Under the pieces are notes generated by a model, which worked only from the letters and a program-made list of their open reading frames with translations, was not told the origin of the DNA and searched no databases. A program made the position numbers and the translations under genes. A stretch of DNA of 8,887 nucleotides, taken from positions 1-8,887 of the forward strand of contig DVLP01000145.1 in NCBI GenBank assembly GCA_018715445.1. The letters run 5' to 3'. Shown piece by piece: positions 1-5,204 of this stretch (positions within the stretch are counted from its first letter, which is position 1; the number at the start of each line of letters is the position of its first letter). Source of the stretch: Candidatus Avipropionibacterium avicola (lineage in GTDB: Bacteria; Actinomycetota; Actinomycetes; Propionibacteriales; Propionibacteriaceae).

Positions 1-448
1 CGCTGGCCCCGGACTCGGCGACCACACCGACCATGGCCGGGTCGTGGAAGCCCGAGGTGTCGTTGATGACGGCTGCGCCGGCCGCGACACAACGTCTGGC
101 GACAGCGGCGGACGTGGTGTCGACCGAGATCACCACGTCACTGGCGGCGGCCACCCGCTCGACCACGGGGAGCACCCGGTCGATCTCCTCCGCCTCGGCG
201 ACCACCGGGGTGTCCGGGGAGAACGGCACTCCCCCGATGTCCACCCAGTCCGCGCCCCGGTCTGCTGCTTCGACCGCGGCCGTGACGGCCGGGTCCAGCT
301 CGAAGGTGCGGCCCCGGTCGTAGAACGAGTCGGGCGTCCGGTTGACCACGGCCATCACCGCCACCTGACGGTCGAAGTCGAAGTGGCGTCGCCCGATCTG
401 GCGACGAGGGCGGTCGAACCGCGGCAGGACGACTGGGGTGACGGACAC
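1..448 (-). CDS. folP: Dihydropteroate synthase family protein, FolP2-type (5' part only)
   Basis: The first 149 codons are visible; the gene continues past the left edge. Canonical dihydropteroate synthase (DHPS) joins p-aminobenzoate to dihydropterin pyrophosphate in cytosolic folate synthesis. Seen: signature 1 (VMAVVNRTPDSFYDRG, residues 31-46, pterin/Mg-binding N36), the second conserved strand ADWVDIGG (66-73), SVDT (108-111) and IND (128-130), all in the correct TIM-barrel order. The start is a GTG at 448, because the frame is closed by TGA two codons upstream. Odd: the loop after IGG reads VPFSP, where active DHPS normally has (E/V)STRP, so the Thr/Arg pair that contacts the pyrophosphate and pABA is missing. 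The NRTPDSFYD wording matches, from memory, the mycobacterial FolP2 paralogue, reported to lack DHPS activity. The family is certain; folate synthesis as its role is doubtful. It lies downstream of ssrA on the same strand, beyond a strong hairpin. Confidence 0.85.
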   Translation of the reverse strand, partial: MSVTPVVLPRFDRPRRQIGRRHFDFDRQVAVMAVVNRTPDSFYDRGRTFELDPAVTAAVEAADRGADWVDIGGVPFSPDTPVVAEAEEIDRVLPVVERVAAASDVVISVDTTSAAVARRCVAAGAAVINDTSGFHDPAMVGVVAESGAS

Positions 449-518
449 GCCTCATTGATACACCACGGCAACGACACCGCAGCACCGACGAGGCAGCACC
501 GGCGGGCAGCAACGACGA

Positions 519-558
519 GGCCCGTGGCCGTCCTCGCGGGGCGAGGCGGACACGGGCC
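519..558 (-). terminator. Long hairpin downstream of ssrA, probable terminator
   Basis: An 8-bp perfect outer stem (519-526 with 551-558) continues inward through a 3-bp and then a 6-bp stem (CCTCGC/GCGAGG) around a CCC loop, with only small mismatches between them: about 17 base pairs in 40 nt. It starts 10 nt past the tmRNA 3' end. No U-run follows (the next bases are TCGTCGTTGC), which is common for actinobacterial terminators. It therefore probably ends the ssrA transcript and insulates the folP-type gene. The structure is seen; the function is inferred. Confidence 0.65.
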
Positions 559-567
559 GCGTACAGG

Positions 568-933
568 GGTGGAGGTGGCGGGAATCGAACCCGCGTCCTC
601 GAGCGCCGAACCAGGGCTTCTCCGGGTGCAGTCAGCTACTGATTTTCTCGGCCCCCGCACTCACGCTGACAAGGTGGCGGACGGGCCCAGTCTCAGTGAA
701 GTCCCGACGACGTCCTGGGACACAACGTCGTCAGCAAGTCTCCTAGTCGAGGCCAGGATCCGGGTCGGAGACGGCCCCGGGCTGACCCTTCGATCACTGC
801 TCAGGCAGCGAGAGCGAAGTCAGTGCGCTTAGCATTGGCACTTGTGTTTTCCAGGGAGCATCAACGAGTTGACCCTGGATCCTCGACCCGCTTCCCCTGG
901 GACTGACGTCCCAAGTCGAAACCGATCACCCCC
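568..933 (-). ncRNA. ssrA: tmRNA (transfer-messenger RNA)
   Basis: This RNA rescues ribosomes stalled on mRNAs without a stop codon: charged with alanine it enters the A site with SmpB, then serves as template for a degradation tag. Seen on the minus strand: a 5' acceptor strand GGGGGTG (933-927) pairs over 7 positions with CACCTCC (577-571), including one G-U pair. The D-like segment GGTTTCGACTTGG follows at once. The T arm is GCGGG-TTCGATT-CCCGC (594-578). The tag frame lies at 839-801, preceded by AAACACAAGT, with stem-forming pseudoknot sequence on both sides. A discriminator A (570) is followed by CCC, so the terminal CCA is not fully encoded and must be completed by nucleotidyltransferase. 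The ~365-nt length is normal for one-piece tmRNA. Its partner gene smpB lies 3.7 kb away on the same strand. Confidence 0.96.
801..839 (-). other. tmRNA proteolysis-tag reading frame (ANAKRTDFALAA)
   Basis: The resume codon GCC (839-837) opens twelve codons, ANAKRTDFALAA, closed by TGA at 803-801. The hydrophobic C-terminus ALAA is the hallmark recognised by ClpXP-type proteases, and FALAA endings are typical of actinobacterial tags. The first alanine of the finished tag comes from the charged tRNA-like domain and is not encoded. Confidence 0.93.
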
Positions 934-939
934 TGTTGA

Positions 940-958
940 GTTGTACCGATCCAGTGTA
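940..958 (-). promoter_or_regulatory. ssrA: Candidate ssrA promoter -10 elements
   Basis: Reading toward ssrA, TACACT (958-953) fits the TANNNT actinobacterial -10 pattern and would start transcription about 13 nt before the mature 5' end, leaving a short leader for RNase P. A second, weaker match TACAAC (945-940) would start transcription at the mature 5' end itself. No convincing -35 is visible for either. The upstream gene ends at 961, so the promoter overlaps its 3' end; read-through from that gene is also possible. Confidence 0.35.
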
Positions 959-960
959 GC

Positions 961-1962
961 TCAGGGTTCCTGCTTCTCCGACAGGATTTTGAGCTTGATG
1001 ACCTTCATCACCGGGTTCTCCCAGTCCTCACCCTGCGCGGCCTTGGCGCCACCGATCACCGTGCCCAGCAGCCAGCCCAACCACAGCAACGGGAACAGGA
1101 TCGACTCGATGAAGTCGGGCAGGATCACCGTCGCCACGCCGGCGACGATCAGGGTCAACATGGCCACGGCCTGGAAGTTGAACGACTTGGCGGCCTCGCG
1201 ACGGGCCTGACTGCCGGCGGGGCTGATCGCGAAGATGATGCCGGGCCCGACCAACCAGGTGAACAGGCCGAGGAAGTGGGCCAACGCGCCGGTGGCCTTG
1301 CTGGCTCCGGCCTGACCCTCACCGGGCATCACGACCCGACCGGTACCAGGACGCTGGGCGCCGGCGTACGGACTGACCTCGGCCCCGGTGGGCGCCGGTC
1401 CGTACGGGCTGGGGCCGTACGGCGAGCTCGGGCTGGGATCGGCGTACGAGGCGCGCGCTCCGCCCTGGCCGTGGTACGGCGTGGCGCCGGTCCGGGGCGC
1501 CGGATCCTGGTACGGGTACTCGGGGAAGTCCGGTCCCTCGGTGTCGAGGGCCAGCGGGTTGGACGCCGACCCAGAACTCGGCGGGCTCGCCGGCGACAGG
1601 GTGGCCGACAGCTGGCCGGAGATCCCGGACGGCGGTGCGTCGTCGGCACTGGTGGCGCTGGTGGCCGTGGGTGCACTGGTCGATGTGGGTGCACTGGTCG
1701 ACGTGGGCGCACTGGTCGAGGTGGAGGCACTGGTGGTGGGCTCAGGATCGGAGGTGACCACGGCCTCGGCGGGGATGCCCGCGATCGCGTCGTCCAGGCC
1801 CTGGGCCGAGGTGGCCCCGACCGCCAGCTTGATCCGTCGGTCGAACTCGTCGTCGGTCAGCCGCCCGCTCGCGTAGGCATCGAGGAGCTGGTTCTCGATC
1901 TGCTGGCGGGCGGACTCGTCCACTCCCGGCCCGCTGTTGTCACCCTCGCCTGCTGCACTCAT
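961..1962 (-). CDS. DUF1707 / DUF4870 membrane protein with long disordered linker
   Basis: A 333-residue protein of unknown function. Residues ~15-64 form a DUF1707 (SHOCT-like) helical module, recognisable by the core QLLDAYASGRLTDDEFDRRI. Residues ~65-222 are low-complexity Ser/Thr/Pro then Pro/Tyr/Gly sequence with STSAPT and PYGP repeats. Residues ~223-325 are a DUF4870 (Tic20-like) domain with membrane helices near 226-247, 263-281 and 285-305 and the typical REAAKSFNFQ stretch between the first two. There is no signal peptide, so DUF1707 and the linker are presumably cytoplasmic. ATG 1962 is preferred because GACGAGG lies 9 nt upstream; ATG 1971 would sit directly on that ribosome-binding site. 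The gene is divergent from the ABC operon and ends 28 nt before the tmRNA 5' end. Domain calls are by motif only. Confidence 0.85.
   Translation of the reverse strand: MSAAGEGDNSGPGVDESARQQIENQLLDAYASGRLTDDEFDRRIKLAVGATSAQGLDDAIAGIPAEAVVTSDPEPTTSASTSTSAPTSTSAPTSTSAPTATSATSADDAPPSGISGQLSATLSPASPPSSGSASNPLALDTEGPDFPEYPYQDPAPRTGATPYHGQGGARASYADPSPSSPYGPSPYGPAPTGAEVSPYAGAQRPGTGRVVMPGEGQAGASKATGALAHFLGLFTWLVGPGIIFAISPAGSQARREAAKSFNFQAVAMLTLIVAGVATVILPDFIESILFPLLWLGWLLGTVIGGAKAAQGEDWENPVMKVIKLKILSEKQEP
1673..1744 (-). repeat. Four imperfect 18-bp tandem repeats in the linker
   Basis: Units begin with GCACTGGT at 1673, 1691, 1709 and 1727 (plus-strand reading) with an exact 18-bp period. They encode the hexapeptide STSAPT and variants in the Ser/Thr/Pro linker of the DUF1707 protein. 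Divergence between copies is mostly synonymous or confined to small residues; the fourth copy decays at its end. In-frame periodicity means copy number could change without a frameshift. Confidence 0.8.
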
Positions 1963-2161
1963 GCTTACCATCCTCGTCGCTCGCCCGGGCCCGGACAACC
2001 CGGAACCTCCCCCACCGGTCCCCGAGGCTACCGCGTGGCACCCTCCGTCGGCCCCGGTCAGCCCTCGGATCAGTCCCTCGTCCGACCGGCGTACGACCCT
2101 CGCCCGATCCGGCGAGCGACCGGCGGCCGATGGCCTGCGTGCCGCCGACGGACCAGAGTCG
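1963..2161. promoter_or_regulatory. Divergent intergenic region
   Basis: About 200 bp between the start of the DUF1707 gene (minus) and the start of the ABC ATPase (plus), so promoters for both should lie here. A possible minus-strand -10 TAGCCT occurs about 60 nt before the DUF1707 start. I see no plus-strand TANNNT hexamer with a credible -35, and no clear operator palindrome. Confidence 0.35.
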
Positions 2162-2902
2162 GTGGACGTGAACAACCCAGCACAGCTCGTCAACAGCCCA
2201 GCACAGCTCGTCGCCCGCGACCTCACCCATCACTACGGCCGTCCCGACGGTGGCGATCCCCCTGCCCTGGACCGGCTCAACCTGACCATCGGCGCCGGCG
2301 AGAGCGTCTCGATCATGGGTCCCTCGGGCTCGGGCAAGACCACCCTGCTGCACGTGTTGGCTGCCGTGGTCCGCCCGACCCAGGGCCAGGTGCTCTGGCG
2401 TGGGCAGGACCTGGTGCGTTGCCCGGACTCCGCCAGGACCCGGTTGCGACGCTCGGACTTCGGCTTCGTCTTCCAGTCCGGGCAGCTGCTCGCTGAGTTG
2501 CCGGCGGTCGAGAATGCCGCGCTGCCGCTGATGCTGGACGGGATGGCGCGGGCCCAGGCAGTCGCGCAGGTCCGTCCCCTCCTCGAGCGGCTCGGGCTCG
2601 CCCAGCTGACCCATCGTCGCCCCGGGGAGCTCTCCGGCGGACAGGCCCAACGGGTGGCGATCGCGCGTGCCCTGGCCGGCTCGCCCGGTGTCATCTTCGC
2701 CGACGAGCCGACCGGTGCCCTCGACAGCGCGACCGGTCAGGCGGTGATGCACCAACTGGTGGCAGCCGCGGCGGCACACCGGGCCGCGCTGGTGGTGGTG
2801 ACCCACGACCCCCAGGTCGCCCGCAGTTGCTCGCGCACCGTGACCCTGCGCGACGGTCGCCTCGTCGGCGACACCGCCTCGACCGCGGCGGCGGCACGAT
2901 GA
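2162..2902 (+). CDS. ABC transporter ATP-binding protein, LolD/MacB class
   Basis: The nucleotide-binding subunit that powers the permease encoded next. In the 246-residue reading: Walker A GPSGSGKT (53-60), Q-loop Q105 in FVFQ, signature LSGGQAQR (157-164), Walker B VIFADEP with catalytic E182, D-loop GALD and H-loop H215 (VVTHD). All catalytic elements are intact, and sequence such as VENAALPL and EPTGALD is characteristic of the MacB/LolD group that pairs with FtsX-superfamily permeases. The start is uncertain: GTG 2162 is used, GTG 2168 (GGTGGAC before it) is equally possible, and the open frame extends further upstream through Pro-rich sequence that looks non-coding. Residues 4-17 are a direct heptapeptide duplication (NNPAQLV NSPAQLV). 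The gene ends in an ATGA overlap with the permease, implying translational coupling. The substrate is unknown. Confidence 0.92.
   Translation: MDVNNPAQLVNSPAQLVARDLTHHYGRPDGGDPPALDRLNLTIGAGESVSIMGPSGSGKTTLLHVLAAVVRPTQGQVLWRGQDLVRCPDSARTRLRRSDFGFVFQSGQLLAELPAVENAALPLMLDGMARAQAVAQVRPLLERLGLAQLTHRRPGELSGGQAQRVAIARALAGSPGVIFADEPTGALDSATGQAVMHQLVAAAAAHRAALVVVTHDPQVARSCSRTVTLRDGRLVGDTASTAAAAR
2171..2212 (+). repeat. Tandem 21-bp duplication at the ATPase N-terminus
   Basis: Two adjacent 21-bp units, 2171-2191 and 2192-2212, differ at one base only (A/G at the fifth position, changing Asn to Ser). They encode NNPAQLV and NSPAQLV just before the first conserved strand of the ATPase. The near-identity suggests a recent slippage or duplication event. 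Confidence 0.9.
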
Positions 2903-4206
2903 GCGCGCTGCGGTTGTGGCTGCTGCTGCGTCGCGGGGCGGCCGCGACCTCGCGGCTGCCCGAGGTGCTGGCCGTACTGGCCTTCGCGGTGTCCTCCGGA
3001 GCCATGCTGGTCGTGCTGGGCGGACTCCACGCCATGATCGTCCGCTGGCAGGCCGCGCCCGAGGACGGGGCGGCGCAGTTGTACCTCTGGTTGGCAGTGG
3101 TCGCCTCCGGACTCATGGTGATCCCGATCCTCACCCTGGGTGGTCAGGCCGCCCGGCTGACGCTGGCGCGACGCAACGAACGCCTGGCGATTCTGCGGCT
3201 GTGCGGTGCGACCACCGCCCAGACCTCGGTGATCACCATGGCCGAGACCCTCGTCCAGGCCGGCCTGGGTGCCCTGCTCGGACTCGGCCTCTACGGACTC
3301 AGCCTGCCGTTGCTCACCCTCATCGGTTTCCGTGGGGTCCGGTTGTCGTGGGCCGAGCTGTGGATCGGTCCGGGCTGGTTGGCCCTGGGCCTGCTCTCGG
3401 TTCTGGTGCTGGCCCTGGTGTCCGGGCTGATCTGCCTCGCCGGGGTCGCGGTCACCCCGTTGGGCGTGGCCAACCGGGTGTCCCCGAAACGGCTCCGGAC
3501 CGTACGGGTGGTGATCGCCGGCGGGATGCTGCTCGCCTGGCCGGTGCTGTTCAGCTACCTCCCGGCCGCCGGTCTGGTGCTGATGGCCCTCGGCACCGTC
3601 GCTGTCGTCAACCTGGTCGGCCCATGGCTGCTGATGGCCTTCGGTTCGGCGATGGCCGGTGCGGCACGGACGGCGCCGACCCTGCTGGCGGCCCGTCGGA
3701 TCGTCGACGACCCCCGCAGTGCTTGGCGGGCCTGCAGTGCCTTCGCCCTGGTCATCATGTTGGCGACCCTGTCGTCGTTCACCACCGTCCTGGGCACCGC
3801 CGGCGACGACGAGCTGCCCCGGGACCTGTCGACCGGGGCGGTGATCACCATGGTGATCGTCTCGGTGGTGGCGGCCACCTCGTCGGGCGTGGTGCATGCC
3901 AGTCGGGTGATCGACCAGGCACCGGTCTACCGGTCGTTGACCCTGGCCGGCACCGAGGTCGCGGTCCTCGACGCCACCCGGCTGCGGGAGATCGTCTGGC
4001 CCCTGGCGGTCACCGCCCTGACCGCCGGCGGCTTCGCCACCCTGCTGTTGCTCCCGCTCAGCCTGCAGGCCCCGCTCGCGCTGCCTCGGTTCGCCGTGGC
4101 GGTACTGGGCTCGGCCGCGCTCACCGTGGTGGCGCTGCTGGCCTCGCGACCGCTGCTGCTGCGGGCCGCGCGTCCAGTGGTGCACCAGGAGCTGACGAGC
4201 GCGTAG
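2899..4206 (+). CDS. FtsX-superfamily ABC permease, ten-helix, no large ectodomain
   Basis: A 435-residue membrane subunit. Hydrophobic segments lie near 22-44, 59-82, 115-141, 156-182, 203-221, 222-246, 277-299, 311-333, 364-387 and 396-416. Two related blocks carry the FtsX/MacB coupling-helix pattern: RRNERLAILRLCGATTAQTS (91-110) and the weaker VYRSLTLAGTEVAVLDATRL (343-362), so the protein looks like a fused duplication comparable to the ten-helix BceB layout. Unlike MacB or BceB no large extracellular domain is present; the loop after segment 7 is only about 15 residues. The start overlaps the ATPase stop (ATGA) and lacks its own strong ribosome-binding site. Families of this kind export or sense peptides and lipids or release lipoproteins; which applies here cannot be told. 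Confidence 0.9.
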   Translation: MSALRLWLLLRRGAAATSRLPEVLAVLAFAVSSGAMLVVLGGLHAMIVRWQAAPEDGAAQLYLWLAVVASGLMVIPILTLGGQAARLTLARRNERLAILRLCGATTAQTSVITMAETLVQAGLGALLGLGLYGLSLPLLTLIGFRGVRLSWAELWIGPGWLALGLLSVLVLALVSGLICLAGVAVTPLGVANRVSPKRLRTVRVVIAGGMLLAWPVLFSYLPAAGLVLMALGTVAVVNLVGPWLLMAFGSAMAGAARTAPTLLAARRIVDDPRSAWRACSAFALVIMLATLSSFTTVLGTAGDDELPRDLSTGAVITMVIVSVVAATSSGVVHASRVIDQAPVYRSLTLAGTEVAVLDATRLREIVWPLAVTALTAGGFATLLLLPLSLQAPLALPRFAVAVLGSAALTVVALLASRPLLLRAARPVVHQELTSA

Positions 4207-4216
4207 GGTCAGGCCC

Positions 4217-4588
4217 ATGTCTGAGAAGCCAGAGATCGATTTTCCCGACGGGCCTGCACCCGCTGACCTGCAGATCACCGACATCACGGTCGGTGAGGGC
4301 GCCGAGGCGACCGCCGGCACGACCGTGTCGGTCCACTACGTCGGCGTCACCCACTCCGGCGGCGAGGAGTTCGACGCCAGCTGGAACCGCGGCGAGCCGT
4401 TGCGCTTCCGTCTCGGTGTCGGTCAGGTCATCCAGGGCTGGGACACCGGCGTGCAGGGCATGAAGGTCGGTGGCCGCCGACAGCTGGTCATCCCGGCGCA
4501 CCTGGCGTACGGGGAACGTGGCGCCGGCGGCGTGATCGGCCCGAACGAGGCCCTGATCTTCGTCGTCGACCTGCTGGACGTGCGCTGA
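4217..4588 (+). CDS. FKBP-type peptidyl-prolyl cis-trans isomerase
   Basis: A 123-residue single-domain enzyme that catalyses cis/trans isomerisation of Xaa-Pro bonds and acts as a folding helper. The FKBP12 active-site residues are recognisable: Y41 (VHYVG), F52-D53 (EEFDAS), F64, V71-I72 and W75 (GQVIQGWDTGVQGMKVG), Y98 (HLAYGERG), I107 and F115 (ALIFVVDLLDV). There is no signal peptide or membrane segment, so it is cytosolic. The start ATG is 10 nt after the permease stop with only a weak AGG upstream, so it probably belongs to the same transcript; a functional link to the transporter is inference. A strong hairpin follows 30 nt after its stop, inside the convergent smpB gene. Confidence 0.95.
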   Translation: MSEKPEIDFPDGPAPADLQITDITVGEGAEATAGTTVSVHYVGVTHSGGEEFDASWNRGEPLRFRLGVGQVIQGWDTGVQGMKVGGRRQLVIPAHLAYGERGAGGVIGPNEALIFVVDLLDVR

Positions 4589-4609
4589 ACCTGGACGAGC
4601 GCTGAGCGA

Positions 4610-5101
4610 TCAACGAGCCGCGAGGCGGTTGCGGGCCGCAAGGGCCCGCGCCGCCTCGCGTTTGCTGTCCCGCTCCGCGATCGCCTGACGCTTGTCGTAC
4701 TCCTTCTTGCCGGTGGCCACGGCGATCTCGACCTTGGCGTAGCCGTCCACGAAGTAGAGCGCGAGCGGGATCAACGTGGTGCGGTCCTGACCGCCGAGCT
4801 GGCGGGACAGCTTGTCGATCTCACGGCGGTGCAGCAGCAGCTTGCGGGTCCTGCGTGCCGAGTGGTTGGTCCAGGTCCCCAAGGAGTACTCCGGGATGTG
4901 GGCCTGACGCATCCAGACCTCGCCGTCGTCGATGGTGACGAAGGCGTCGACCAGGTTGGCCTTGCCCTCGCGCAGCGCCTTCACCTCGGTCCCCTGCAGC
5001 ACGATCCCGGCCTCGACGGTGTCACCGATGTGGTAGTCGTGGCGCGCCTTGCGGTTCTGCGCGACGAGCTTGCGCCCGTTCGGGTCGTTCTTCTTGGCCA
5101 T
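4610..5101 (-). CDS. smpB: SsrA-binding protein SmpB
   Basis: A 163-residue RNA-binding partner of tmRNA that takes it to stalled ribosomes and places its C-terminal tail in the empty mRNA channel. Seen: the OB-fold start ([20 protein letters not shown]), the family hallmark [19 protein letters not shown] near residue 38, the [24 protein letters not shown] segment in the middle, and the basic tail [14 protein letters not shown]. Length is normal (about 155-165). ATG 5101 is chosen because GGGGAGG lies 9 nt upstream; the ATG at 5110 directly abuts that site and further upstream starts would precede it. The last codons lie in a strong hairpin that may end the opposing operon. A second hairpin stands between smpB and the upstream M23 gene, so smpB may be partly uncoupled from the ftsEX transcript. 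Confidence 0.97.
   Translation of the reverse strand: MAKKNDPNGRKLVAQNRKARHDYHIGDTVEAGIVLQGTEVKALREGKANLVDAFVTIDDGEVWMRQAHIPEYSLGTWTNHSARRTRKLLLHRREIDKLSRQLGGQDRTTLIPLALYFVDGYAKVEIAVATGKKEYDKRQAIAERDSKREAARALAARNRLAAR
4619..4660 (+). terminator. Strong hairpin ending the plus operon, inside smpB 3' end
   Basis: A perfect 10-bp stem (4619-4628 with 4651-4660, CGCGAGGCGG) encloses a perfect 7-bp stem (4631-4637 with 4643-4649) around a GCAAG loop, with a small 2/1 internal loop. On the plus strand it is followed by TTTGCTGT, a short U-run, which suits Rho-independent termination after the FKBP gene. On the minus strand the same bases are the last codons of smpB. Confidence 0.7.
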
Positions 5102-5125
5102 GGCTCCCATCCTCCCCATCACGCA

Positions 5126-5181
5126 AGCACCGGCGCAACACGATTGCGGTGTGCCCACCGCAGTCGCGTCACGCCGGTGCT
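5126..5181 (-). terminator. Extended hairpin between the M23 gene and smpB
   Basis: A perfect 10-bp outer stem (5126-5135 with 5172-5181, AGCACCGGCG) and a perfect 7-bp inner stem (5145-5151 with 5156-5162) are joined by a middle segment that also pairs almost throughout when G-U pairs are counted: about 25 pairs in 56 nt. There is no U-run on the minus strand; 12 nt later comes the smpB ribosome-binding site. It could be a terminator or attenuator for the ftsEX-M23 transcript, or an RNA-stabilising or processing element. Confidence 0.6.
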
Positions 5182-5204
5182 CGTCCGTGCCGACCGGCTC
5201 CTGC

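Noticed and set aside
568..600. A tRNA gene (T arm and acceptor strand seen)
   Set aside because: No anticodon arm follows; the 5' acceptor partner lies ~350 nt away and the tag frame is between them, so this is the 3' half of tmRNA.
1673..1744. CRISPR-like array
   Set aside because: The 18-bp units are directly adjacent with no spacers and are in frame within a coding linker.
1937..2161. Upstream ATG starts giving a 321-residue ABC ATPase
   Set aside because: The extra ~75 residues are Pro/Arg-rich with no family counterpart, and the earliest start would overlap the divergent DUF1707 gene.
1276..2496. A 406-codon plus-strand open frame across the DUF1707 gene and the ATPase start
   Set aside because: Arg/Gly-rich translation with no family signature; it is antisense to the DUF1707/DUF4870 gene and out of frame with the ATPase.
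2737..4320. A 527-codon open frame on the minus strand opposite the permease
   Set aside because: Composition is Gln/Arg/Gly/His-rich without domain motifs, as expected for the antisense of a high-GC membrane-protein gene; the plus-strand ATPase and permease are clearly real.
2916..4463. A 515-codon plus-strand frame overlapping the permease and FKBP genes
   Set aside because: Frame-shifted shadow rich in Arg, Gly and Pro; both overlapped proteins carry intact motifs in their own frames.
5102..5158. Longer smpB starting at 5158
   Set aside because: The added residues have no SmpB counterpart, and the GGGGAGG ribosome-binding site lies downstream of that start and 9 nt before ATG 5101; the extension also runs through the intergenic hairpin.
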